DNA from: an uncultured Litoreibacter sp.
GTDB lineage: Bacteria > Pseudomonadota > Alphaproteobacteria > Rhodobacterales > Rhodobacteraceae
Assembly (NCBI GenBank): GCA_947492995.1
Contig: CANLOU010000005.1
Coordinates: forward strand, 1-64,000
Direction of reading: 5' to 3'
Length of the DNA stretch: 64,000 nt
Position numbers and translations under genes: made by a program. The notes beneath the pieces were generated by a model, which saw only the letters and a program-made list of their open reading frames with translations, was not told the origin of the DNA and did no database searches. This document shows positions 28,546 through 35,669 of the stretch, in pieces; position 1 is the stretch's first letter, and every line of letters starts with the position of its first letter.

Positions 28546-28979
28546 GGTGCCCCCCTGCTGACGATTTGCACCGAGGCGATATTGGCCGCTGCCAGAATTT
28601 CCAGTACGGTGACGATATCTTGCACCTGCGCCCTTCCAGACGAGATCAGCAACACCCGAGGGGTGTCAGCGGCCACCAAGGCCTGCGCCAGCTGCGGCAG
28701 AGACTCGAAGCCAAATCGCTGCCCGTTTGCGACGATTTCGCCGTTTTCGATGGTCCAGCTTGCCGCGGCTTCGCCGGGTTGCTCAACCGGCGTTTCTTCA
28801 TTGCCTGAAGCGGGGCCGGTGCCGGGTCCGCTTTGCAGTGTGAGCAGCGAATACGGAGTGAGCGACGAGGTCAGCATAAAGAAGATCAACAGCTGGAACA
28901 TCGCGTCGGCCAACGGTGTCAGCGCAAACGTATAGCGCCGTTTGGAGCGGGGAAGCTCCCGTATGCGCCGCGCGGCCAT
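28542..28979 (-). CDS. ExbD/TolR-like protein with conserved aspartate (ExbD2)
   Basis: A 145-residue ExbD/TolR family protein. The single helix (about 19-38) reads ALTPLADAMFQLLIFFML with Asp25 in the canonical place, so it can take part in proton flow. A Pro/Glu-rich linker and a periplasmic domain (about 75-145) follow. It lies seven bases after the exbB-like gene and overlaps exbD1. ExbB5-ExbD2 motors hold two ExbD chains, so an ExbD1-ExbD2 heterodimer is a natural guess. Confidence 0.82.
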   Translation of the reverse strand: MAARRIRELPRSKRRYTFALTPLADAMFQLLIFFMLTSSLTPYSLLTLQSGPGTGPASGNEETPVEQPGEAAASWTIENGEIVANGQRFGFESLPQLAQALVAADTPRVLLISSGRAQVQDIVTVLEILAAANIASVQIVSRGAP

Positions 28980-28986
28980 TGCTGGC

Positions 28987-29619
28987 CTAGCGCGCGGCGG
29001 CGGAGGTGTCGACGCGGCCGTGGATCGCGGCGGAGATCAACGTTTCGATGGATTGGCGCTCCCCCTCGATCCGGCTTTCAAACCAGTTGGCGATGAAGAA
29101 CGTCACCAGCGCGATCGCAAGGCCCACAGCCGTGGTGGTCAGTGCGGTCCAGATGCCGCCTGCCAGCAAGGCGGGGTCAACCGCGCCTTGGCTTGTCGAC
29201 AGCGTGCCGAACGCGTCAATCATCCCAATCACCGTTCCCAAAAGGCCAAGCATCGGGGCGGCCTGCACCACGGCTTCAAGCAGGCGCATCCGTTGCGACA
29301 TGGCTGCCAGTTCCACGAGGGCCGTTTGGCGGCCCAATTCTTCGGCGTAGTCCTGATCGTTGGGCCGCGCGCGCAGCCCGGACAACACCGCCTGCAACAC
29401 GCGGGCCAGAACGGAGTCGCGGGTGCCCGCAGCGCGGATGGCTTCCTCGGGCCGCCCGTTGAGCCAATTGTCGATTATGGTTTCGGCCTTGGCCTTGCGC
29501 CCGACCCCCAGTTTGCCGAACTGGATGATTTTGTAGAAGGTCACGGTCACGGCCATGATCGACAACACCGCGAGGGCGGCGAATACGACAATTGTTGTTG
29601 GGTCAAAGGCAGACAGCAT
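28987..29619 (-). CDS. ExbB/TolQ/MotA-type ion channel subunit
   Basis: ExbB/TolQ family protein of 210 residues, the pentameric channel part of an ion-driven motor. It has three helices (about 10-30, 120-142 and 158-180). The conserved core MLGLLGTVIGMIDAF (about 123-137) and ALTTTAVGLAIALVTFFIANWF (start about 160) are diagnostic. GGAG lies six bases before the ATG. It opens the exbB-exbD2-exbD1-TonB-like operon. Nothing nearby encodes an outer-membrane receptor or Pal/TolA/TolB, so neither classical Ton nor Tol function fits well. Confidence 0.87.
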   Translation of the reverse strand: MLSAFDPTTIVVFAALAVLSIMAVTVTFYKIIQFGKLGVGRKAKAETIIDNWLNGRPEEAIRAAGTRDSVLARVLQAVLSGLRARPNDQDYAEELGRQTALVELAAMSQRMRLLEAVVQAAPMLGLLGTVIGMIDAFGTLSTSQGAVDPALLAGGIWTALTTTAVGLAIALVTFFIANWFESRIEGERQSIETLISAAIHGRVDTSAAAR

Positions 29620-29666
29620 GGGGGGTCTCCATGTTCAGGTATTGCAGACAGTTTTGCAGGACGGGA

Positions 29667-30098
29667 TCAGGTCCCGAACTGGATATCCGTGCGCGAGCTG
29701 GTGGCCAGCCCCGACAAACAAAAGTCGGCGGACTGGCCGTCGGCCAAGCTGCATGCGGCAACGTCGTTCACGATAATGCGTGAGATGTCGGTGCAGCTTT
29801 GGTCGGCGAGATCAAAAAGGACAATGCGGGTTTTTCCGTCGGTCAGGGCCCCAAAGCCCAGCACCAGAATGCGCGTCACAACGCCGTTCGCGTCAAACAC
29901 GCCGACTTGGTAGTCGGTCTGAGACAGGTCTTGCCCGCTGCGGTTGGTCGCGACATAGGTCAGACGGCATCCGCCAGTATCGGTGTTGGCGGCATTGTTC
30001 AGCTCTAGGCTGAAACGCGCGTCCGCATCCTGAGCGGCGGCCCCAAAGGCAGCAAGCGATGCGGCGATCAAGCCGGCGGAAAGGGTTCGAAAAACCAT
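29667..30098 (-). CDS. Secreted four-cysteine protein of unknown function
   Basis: I do not recognise this family. I chose the ATG at 30098 (GGGGA seven bases upstream); it gives 143 residues beginning with a clear signal peptide cut after AAAQ (about residue 23). The mature part resembles a small periplasmic beta-sandwich (CRLTYVATNRSGQDL, QVGVFDANGVVTRILVLGFG). Four cysteines follow the signal peptide, possibly two disulfides. It precedes exbB in the same direction and probably serves the Exb/TonB-like unit or the T6SS envelope complex. Confidence 0.65.
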   Translation of the reverse strand: MVFRTLSAGLIAASLAAFGAAAQDADARFSLELNNAANTDTGGCRLTYVATNRSGQDLSQTDYQVGVFDANGVVTRILVLGFGALTDGKTRIVLFDLADQSCTDISRIIVNDVAACSLADGQSADFCLSGLATSSRTDIQFGT

Positions 30099-30207
30099 GA
30101 GCACATCCCCAAAAATACAAGGAGCCCAAGACAAATTATTCAGCACGTCACGGGCAGTTCAGTTGTTGCCAGTTGGGACCATCTCGCTATGAAGTGTCAA
30201 CAGGGGA

Positions 30208-30714
30208 TCAGCGGTAAACGCCAATAGACCATGTATTTCCAAGAGCTTCGTCTTGCAATCGCGGCGCTTCGAGCAACCCTAAAGCCTGGGTCTGTGGAAG
30301 CGGGGCAGGGTTGAGCCCTTGGGTGATCGCTGCGTAGGGCGATATGATTGGCTGTGACACAGCTGCCCCAAATGGCTTGTCCGAGATCGGCGCGCGCGCA
30401 ACTTCGATCGCGGGTGCGGGCGACGCCGCTTGGCGCTGTGGTGCGATTTCGACTGTTGGAGCAGAAACAACGGAGGTTTGATCCTCAGCCATGACGGGGC
30501 GGGTAATAGGCTGCGCTGCCACAGTTTCGTCAGGCAAAACGGGTCGTATCGACGTCGTTTGGGTGCGCGGTTTTACGCTGACATCGGGTGTGCTGAGGGC
30601 GATCTGGGGGGCCAAAGGGCGCTTAACGCTGCTGCTTTGGGCCAAAACCAACGCAAGGGCACCGCCAACCGAGACAGTCATACCCAGCAAAACAAGGGCG
30701 ATTTTTGTATACAT
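30208..30714 (-). CDS. Small single-helix envelope protein of unknown function
   Basis: A 168-residue protein with no family I recognise. The ATG at 30714 has a strong AAAGGAGG site; a longer upstream frame lacks one. An N-terminal helix (about 5-25) is either an uncleaved anchor or a signal peptide. The rest is low in complexity and rich in Pro, Ala, Gln and Thr (repeated PVLPDET, PITRPV, PAPAIEVARAP). It reads like a periplasmic spacer. It is the first gene of the left-facing run ending in the TonB-like gene. Confidence 0.6.
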   Translation of the reverse strand: MYTKIALVLLGMTVSVGGALALVLAQSSSVKRPLAPQIALSTPDVSVKPRTQTTSIRPVLPDETVAAQPITRPVMAEDQTSVVSAPTVEIAPQRQAASPAPAIEVARAPISDKPFGAAVSQPIISPYAAITQGLNPAPLPQTQALGLLEAPRLQDEALGNTWSIGVYR

Positions 30715-30748
30715 TGCGCCCTCCTTTGTCTGACGGCTAACTTGGCGC

Positions 30749-30777
30749 ACAATACGACTTTTGGCCTTTATAATCAA
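30749..30777 (-). promoter_or_regulatory. Possible promoter for the left-facing envelope/Exb genes
   Basis: On the minus strand TTGATT (30777-30772) and TATTGT (30754-30749) are 17 bases apart, a sigma-70-like spacing, 35 bases before the ATG at 30714. A perfect TATAAT on the plus strand (30769-30774) overlaps it but lacks a good -35. The site suggests divergent promoters. Confidence 0.35.
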
Positions 30778-30858
30778 CGAAACACACTGTAGCGCTCGCT
30801 ATCGCGGGGGAATGTTGTATCCTCGCACCCTTAGAAAATCGTGTTCTCGGTTCACTAC

Positions 30859-31275
30859 ATGTTCGAAAAACTTGCCTTTCTGGTCGTCGCGGCGTTGCCG
30901 TTTTTTGCGATTGGCACACCTGCGCAGGCCCAGTTTGCGGTCTGTAATCAGTCTTTTGACGTGGTCAATGTCGCGGTTGGGCAGCAATTTCGTGGTGCGT
31001 TCCGGACGCGGGGCTGGTGGAAAATTGGCCCAAACCAATGCGCCAACGTCATTCAGGACCCGTTGGACACCCGCTATATCTATGTTTTCGCCAAAGACGT
31101 GTTTGGCAAGGAAATCCTGGGCGGCGCGGTCTCGATGTGCGTGGCACCTGATCGCTTTGTTATAGACGGGGAAACGGATTGCCTGATCCGTGGGCATCTT
31201 GACGCGCCATTCATCGAAGTTGACACGCAAGACACTGAACGCTGGACGTTATTTATCGCGGCGCGACCGGAATGA
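30859..31275 (+). CDS. DUF1036-family periplasmic protein
   Basis: A 138-residue secreted protein. Signal peptide 1-25 (MFEKLAFLVVAALPFF to AQA). The mature part begins FAVCNQSFDVVNVAVG and continues RTRGWWKIGPNQCANVI, with further cysteines in SMCVAP and DCLIRG. The order N-x-S/T-x5-VA, GWW-x-I-x-P-x-x-C is typical of DUF1036 proteins of alphaproteobacteria. Function is unknown. A GTG at 30841 would add six residues; the ATG fits a signal peptide better. It starts a right-facing three-gene run inside the T6SS locus. Confidence 0.72.
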   Translation: MFEKLAFLVVAALPFFAIGTPAQAQFAVCNQSFDVVNVAVGQQFRGAFRTRGWWKIGPNQCANVIQDPLDTRYIYVFAKDVFGKEILGGAVSMCVAPDRFVIDGETDCLIRGHLDAPFIEVDTQDTERWTLFIAARPE

Positions 31276-31316
31276 CGCACCTAGATCGGTAGCCGAATGT
31301 ATGCGAATCTGGCATA

Positions 31317-32855
31317 ATGCGTCCTATGGGTTTTAGGGTTATGTACAAACGCCTTCTATTTTCGATGGCCACCTGCCTGATCTGCGCGACGCCTTTGGCG
31401 GCGCAGGAACGCTTGGCCTATGTTATAGGCAATGGTTCCGGCGCACCTGCTGAGGATGCCTTATCGGTCTCTCGCGCCTTGCTGGGCCTTGGTTTTGACG
31501 TGATCCGAAGACAAGACGTGACACCCCAAACCTTGCCCTTGGGGAACCGCGCGGCCCGCACTGTGGCTTTGTATTTCTCCGGCCCAACGGGCGTCGAAGA
31601 TGACAGCACCATGATGATGGGACAAGGCGGCGCTGGTTGGTCGATGATCGACACAGCGCAGCAGTTCCGCGCATCCGGCGCAGACCAGGTGCTCGTGTTT
31701 GTGCAGACTTGCCACAGCGCGGAGGCCACGACAGCGCCTCTGCCAGATGAATCTTTGGATGGTATATTCATTGCCCTTTCCACGGATCCGGCGACCGGCT
31801 GCGTGACTGATGGACAGACCCGTTTCACGGACCGCCTTCTGGCGGCACTGGCAACGCCTGATATGGATATAGAGCAAGCCCTCAGCGCGTCCGAGGGGGA
31901 GGGCATTGTTCTTTCCGGGCTCGAAGACAGTCTTGTGCTTTGGGAAACGTCGGATGAGAAGGTGACCTTGTCCCAAGATGATATGGCCGTTCTTGACGGC
32001 CTAGCCCCAAAAGACCGCGACCGCATGCGCGCCCTGTGGGAGAGCGCGGGGCTTATGGGTGACGGAAGCAACACGGCCACTGCAGTCAACACGGTGCAGA
32101 ATGAAACCATCGTTCTGACCGGGCGGGTGGCACCCGTTGACATGGGTGCCGTGATTGCGCCCAGCAATGTTACTGCGGTGACACCCGTTTCTTTCACGCC
32201 GGACCCGACCACGACAACGTCGACGGGGGTTCAGATTTTCAGCGCGGCACCCCGGTCACAAGAGGCAGCAATCCCAACCGCCGCGGGGCTGCCGCGGCCT
32301 TCGATTATTGTGGGTCGCATCCAATCTGACGAATCTACATCGACCGCGACACAGACCGGTGCGTTGACCGGGACCGCGCTTGATGGCTCTGGTTTCGAGG
32401 CGCGTCAGACCATTCGTAGCCAAGACAGCGAGCTGTACGCCCAACTTGTTGGAAGCGGTGCGTTTGATCCGCCACAAGCCCAGCTGGCCGTTGCTTTGCA
32501 GACGGAACTGAAACGGATGGGCTGCTATACTGGTGGCATTGATGGCGATTGGGGCAGAGGGTCGCAGGGCTCCGTTGATCGTTACTTCCAGCAGATCGGG
32601 GAAACACCAACATCGCGTGACGCCACGATTGATCTTTTCCGCCAAATCGCGATGAAAGACGATGTGGTATGCCCTCGTGTTGTCCAAGCCCGCGCCGCGC
32701 AGCCGCGCGCCACGACGCGGACAACGACCAGAGCGACGACCCGCGCCACCACGCAGCGTCGTACAACAACGGCCGCTCAACCGAAGGCTGCTGCCAAACC
32801 GGCAGCGACTGGCAAGATCAATCCTAACCGCCTGGGCACTGGCGTCTTCCGCTAG
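31317..32855 (+). CDS. Secreted caspase-like (C14) domain protein with peptidoglycan-binding domain
   Basis: A 512-residue protein with signal peptide (start may be the ATG at 31341, MYKRLLFSMATCLICATPLAAQ). Residues about 32-210 have a caspase/metacaspase fold pattern: RLAYVIGNG, LGFDVIRRQDV, ALYFSGP and VFVQTCHSAE. The cysteine of the CHS motif (132) is kept, but the usual catalytic His of the YxSGHG box is replaced (SGPTG, 88-92), so it may be a pseudo-enzyme. After a linker, a peptidoglycan-binding-type domain (about 385-445, LQTELKRMGCYTGGIDGDWG) and a Thr/Arg-rich tail follow. It is periplasmic and probably tied to cell-wall handling with the next gene. Confidence 0.75.
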   Translation: MRPMGFRVMYKRLLFSMATCLICATPLAAQERLAYVIGNGSGAPAEDALSVSRALLGLGFDVIRRQDVTPQTLPLGNRAARTVALYFSGPTGVEDDSTMMMGQGGAGWSMIDTAQQFRASGADQVLVFVQTCHSAEATTAPLPDESLDGIFIALSTDPATGCVTDGQTRFTDRLLAALATPDMDIEQALSASEGEGIVLSGLEDSLVLWETSDEKVTLSQDDMAVLDGLAPKDRDRMRALWESAGLMGDGSNTATAVNTVQNETIVLTGRVAPVDMGAVIAPSNVTAVTPVSFTPDPTTTTSTGVQIFSAAPRSQEAAIPTAAGLPRPSIIVGRIQSDESTSTATQTGALTGTALDGSGFEARQTIRSQDSELYAQLVGSGAFDPPQAQLAVALQTELKRMGCYTGGIDGDWGRGSQGSVDRYFQQIGETPTSRDATIDLFRQIAMKDDVVCPRVVQARAAQPRATTRTTTRATTRATTQRRTTTAAQPKAAAKPAATGKINPNRLGTGVFR

Positions 32856-32870
32856 TAGGGGAAACGCGTG

Positions 32871-35186
32871 ATGAAGGTCGATCCCAGCTTTCAGCAATCC
32901 CGCAAACATGCGCGCGCGCGCCGGAATAAACGCCTGGCTGCGCGATCTGGTGTCGGGCTGCTTGTCGTGGCCCTTGTGGCGTTTCCAGTCGCAATTTTCA
33001 CAAATCTTCCCAGCCGGGTAGCCGGATGGTTTGGCCCGTCTGAGGACGATTTTACCCTTGTTCAGGTCGAGCAGGATTTCGATGTGGCCCCGGTGGTGCA
33101 GTCCAATGTGTTCATTGATATTGCCGGAGATCCCACCATTCTGCGCTTTGCCGAGGTCGATCCGGACGCCGAGGATCGCCAAAAGATATTGGAAGGCCCA
33201 GGCATACTGGACATTTCTCGTTTCGGGCTCCCGCAGGCGGAAAGACTGGTTATTGTGCGCGATAGTCTGGTGGTCAAAGAGACGCAGCTGATGACGACCT
33301 TGCCGTCTTCGCGCGAGGATTTCGCTTTCTTCCAAGCCCAGCGTAACCGCGCGTTGGCCGACCCGCTGAGCCAGTTGGAAGACGCCGCCGTAGAAGAGCT
33401 TGAAGCTCTTGATGGGTCCGTTGAGCTTGGCGACCTGACCGACAGCTACGGCGCCTCACTTGAAACAGGAGAGACCGCCGACGCTGACGAAGTTGCCAAA
33501 ACCGAGGTCGAGAACACGACCTCGGTAACTTACGTAAAACCGGAACGCGAGCGCATTGAGCTGTTCAAAGACAAGATCGTGCAAATCGAACTAGACCGAA
33601 CACTGGCGAGCCTAATGGCTGAGAACAAGTTGTCAGAGGCCGACACTGAGGGGGTTTTGGGGTTGTTTCCTACGGCCGAAAACTTGAAGCGCGGTTCGAT
33701 TATTGCGTTACGCACTGCGCCCATCGGCAGCTCTGCGCAACTGATGCAGCTGTCTTATTACACGCCTGAAGGTTATGTCGGCACCGTTGCGCGGTCAAAA
33801 TCTGGGGCTTACTTGCCTGCCTCTGATCCGTGGCTGAAAGACAACCTGATGGCGCTTTCTACTTTGGGCAGGGACGGGACGGACATCGAGACCACGGACG
33901 GAAAGTTCCGTCTGCTTGACGCAGTCTATTCTGCGGCGATCCGAAATGGGGTGCCCACAACATTGGTCGGCGAGATCGTGGCAATGATGTCCAAGACCCA
34001 TGACTTGGACAAGTTAGCCGTGGAGGGCGACGAAGTCACAATCGCCTTCGCCCGCCAGCACGGCCCCAACGGGACGCTGGCAGGGCAAGTCATGTTCGCA
34101 GGCATTCGTGGACCATCTGGCACGTTGCCGTGCTATTTTATCCCAGACCGGGCGGAGGGCGGGTTTAAATGTTTCGCGCCAGGCAGGGCAGCGCCGCAAG
34201 GAGGCGGGGCGTTTACCTCGCCAGTCACAGGAATTCTGACGTCTAAATTTGGGCCCCGCAAACACCCGATCCACAAAGTTGTTCGGCTGCATGCCGGGGT
34301 GGACTGGGCGGCCCCAACAGGCACGCCAGTCTACGCGGTTGCCCCGGGCCAAATCACGTTGGCAGGCGATGGGAAGGGCTATGGCAACCTGGTTATTATC
34401 AAGCATCCTGGCGGCTTGGAAACGCGTTACGCCCACCTCAATAAATTTGCACCCACTGCCAAAAAGGGAGCTTTGGTCGCGCAGGGTGAAGTCATCGGTT
34501 ACGTCGGCACCACTGGCCGGTCTACCGGGCCGCATTTGCACTTTGAAACGCGTCAAGATGGCAAACCAATTGACCCTATGCCGCTGCTGTCGGGTGGGCA
34601 GGTGGTGGTGGCTTCAGGTGCCGTGGACGCACTGGTCCAGCAAATCATCAAGGTTGAAAGTGCGGGCAATCCGAATGCCAAAAACAGCCGGTCAACAGCG
34701 ACCGGTCTTGGGCAATTCATCGAAAGCACGTGGCTGCGCATGATGCGCAGCTACCGGCCAGAACTGGTTGCCACCATGTCGCGACAGGATCTGTTGAACC
34801 TGCGCCGCGACCCGACGATCAGCCGTGATATGGTTACAAAGCTGGCGCAGGAAAACGAGGCGTTCCTGCGTGCGCGCGGCCATCAGTCAACGCCCGGCCG
34901 GTTGTATCTGGCCCACTTCCTTGGGCCTGCGGGCGCAAATACCGTGCTGCGTGCGAACAATGAACGCACGATCCTTGATGTCATGGGGGCGGGGGTCGTC
35001 AAGGCCAACCCATTCCTGCGAAAATACACGGTCGCGGATTTGAAAGCATGGGCTGACCGAAAAATGCGCAGACGCGGGAGTGGGGCCACGACCGTGGTTG
35101 CGGCCGCTCCACCGCCCGCGCCCATTGAGCCCGAGGTAAAGCTGTACAAAGATATTGTGGACCAGATCCTGCGGGAAACGAGCTAG
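32871..35186 (+). CDS. Membrane-anchored M23 endopeptidase / lytic transglycosylase fusion
   Basis: A 771-residue peptidoglycan hydrolase with two catalytic units. An N-terminal helix (about 24-42) anchors it to the inner membrane. The M23 domain (about 447-570) has H474-x3-D478 and H555-x-H557, as in active zinc endopeptidases. A lysozyme-like transglycosylase domain (about 585-680) has the catalytic Glu596 in KVESAGNPNAKN followed by ATGLGQFIESTW. GGGGA is well spaced for the ATG at 32871; GTG at 32868 is possible. Placed inside a T6SS locus it could open the wall for TssLM insertion, or act as a remodelling factor; effector use is less likely given the anchor. It converges with the gene at 35188. 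Confidence 0.85.
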   Translation: MKVDPSFQQSRKHARARRNKRLAARSGVGLLVVALVAFPVAIFTNLPSRVAGWFGPSEDDFTLVQVEQDFDVAPVVQSNVFIDIAGDPTILRFAEVDPDAEDRQKILEGPGILDISRFGLPQAERLVIVRDSLVVKETQLMTTLPSSREDFAFFQAQRNRALADPLSQLEDAAVEELEALDGSVELGDLTDSYGASLETGETADADEVAKTEVENTTSVTYVKPERERIELFKDKIVQIELDRTLASLMAENKLSEADTEGVLGLFPTAENLKRGSIIALRTAPIGSSAQLMQLSYYTPEGYVGTVARSKSGAYLPASDPWLKDNLMALSTLGRDGTDIETTDGKFRLLDAVYSAAIRNGVPTTLVGEIVAMMSKTHDLDKLAVEGDEVTIAFARQHGPNGTLAGQVMFAGIRGPSGTLPCYFIPDRAEGGFKCFAPGRAAPQGGGAFTSPVTGILTSKFGPRKHPIHKVVRLHAGVDWAAPTGTPVYAVAPGQITLAGDGKGYGNLVIIKHPGGLETRYAHLNKFAPTAKKGALVAQGEVIGYVGTTGRSTGPHLHFETRQDGKPIDPMPLLSGGQVVVASGAVDALVQQIIKVESAGNPNAKNSRSTATGLGQFIESTWLRMMRSYRPELVATMSRQDLLNLRRDPTISRDMVTKLAQENEAFLRARGHQSTPGRLYLAHFLGPAGANTVLRANNERTILDVMGAGVVKANPFLRKYTVADLKAWADRKMRRRGSGATTVVAAAPPPAPIEPEVKLYKDIVDQILRETS

Positions 35187-35187
35187 G

Positions 35188-35652
35188 TCACATTCCTGCG
35201 CCGGACAGAACGGCCTTTTTGACAGCCGCCTCAAATCCTTTGCGCACCACAAATTCCTTGACCATGCCTTCCGTTATTTTCTTGGCGACGCCTTTACCAA
35301 CCATCGAAACGCCTGGCTTGAAATAGACCGCGTAAGCCCCTTCAATCACCAGTCCTGCCCCGAAGCTGGCAAACATTTGGGCTGCCGCCTGCGGAAAGCT
35401 GCCATCGCGCAAGATCACATCTATATCGACGCGGGCTTGCATGGCAACCTCTACCACATTCGACCCTTCGATGCTGACGGGTGACAAGAAGGCGCCTATC
35501 CGTTCGCCAACACTGATTTTGCCGTCCTTGTTTCCGTCTTTGTCATCAAAAAACGCAACGACAGCGACGGCATCATTGCCAATAAACCCAATCGCGCCGA
35601 TTGGTTCATCGCCCCATTTCGTAATAGAAACCCATTCAATCTGATCGGCCAT
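35188..35652 (-). CDS. Uncharacterised protein with EF-hand-like loop, downstream of clpV
   Basis: I do not recognise this 154-residue protein. Residues about 36-48 (DDKDGNKDGKISV) match an EF-hand calcium loop D-x-D-x-x-x-D-G-x-I. A central hydrophobic stretch, about 90-118 (AQMFASFGAGLVIEGAYAVYF), could insert in membranes, and the C-terminus is Lys/Val-rich. There is no signal peptide. It is the last gene of the left-facing T6SS operon, 17 bases after clpV, with GGGGAG upstream. The position and properties fit a small effector, effector adaptor or immunity protein, but nothing proves it. Confidence 0.6.
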   Translation of the reverse strand: MADQIEWVSITKWGDEPIGAIGFIGNDAVAVVAFFDDKDGNKDGKISVGERIGAFLSPVSIEGSNVVEVAMQARVDIDVILRDGSFPQAAAQMFASFGAGLVIEGAYAVYFKPGVSMVGKGVAKKITEGMVKEFVVRKGFEAAVKKAVLSGAGM

Positions 35653-35669
35653 ATTTCAAATACTCCCCT

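Noticed and set aside
26936-28979. Classical TonB system for siderophore or vitamin uptake
   Set aside because: No TonB-dependent receptor is nearby, the TonB C-terminal domain is missing, and the last domain matches PpkA instead.
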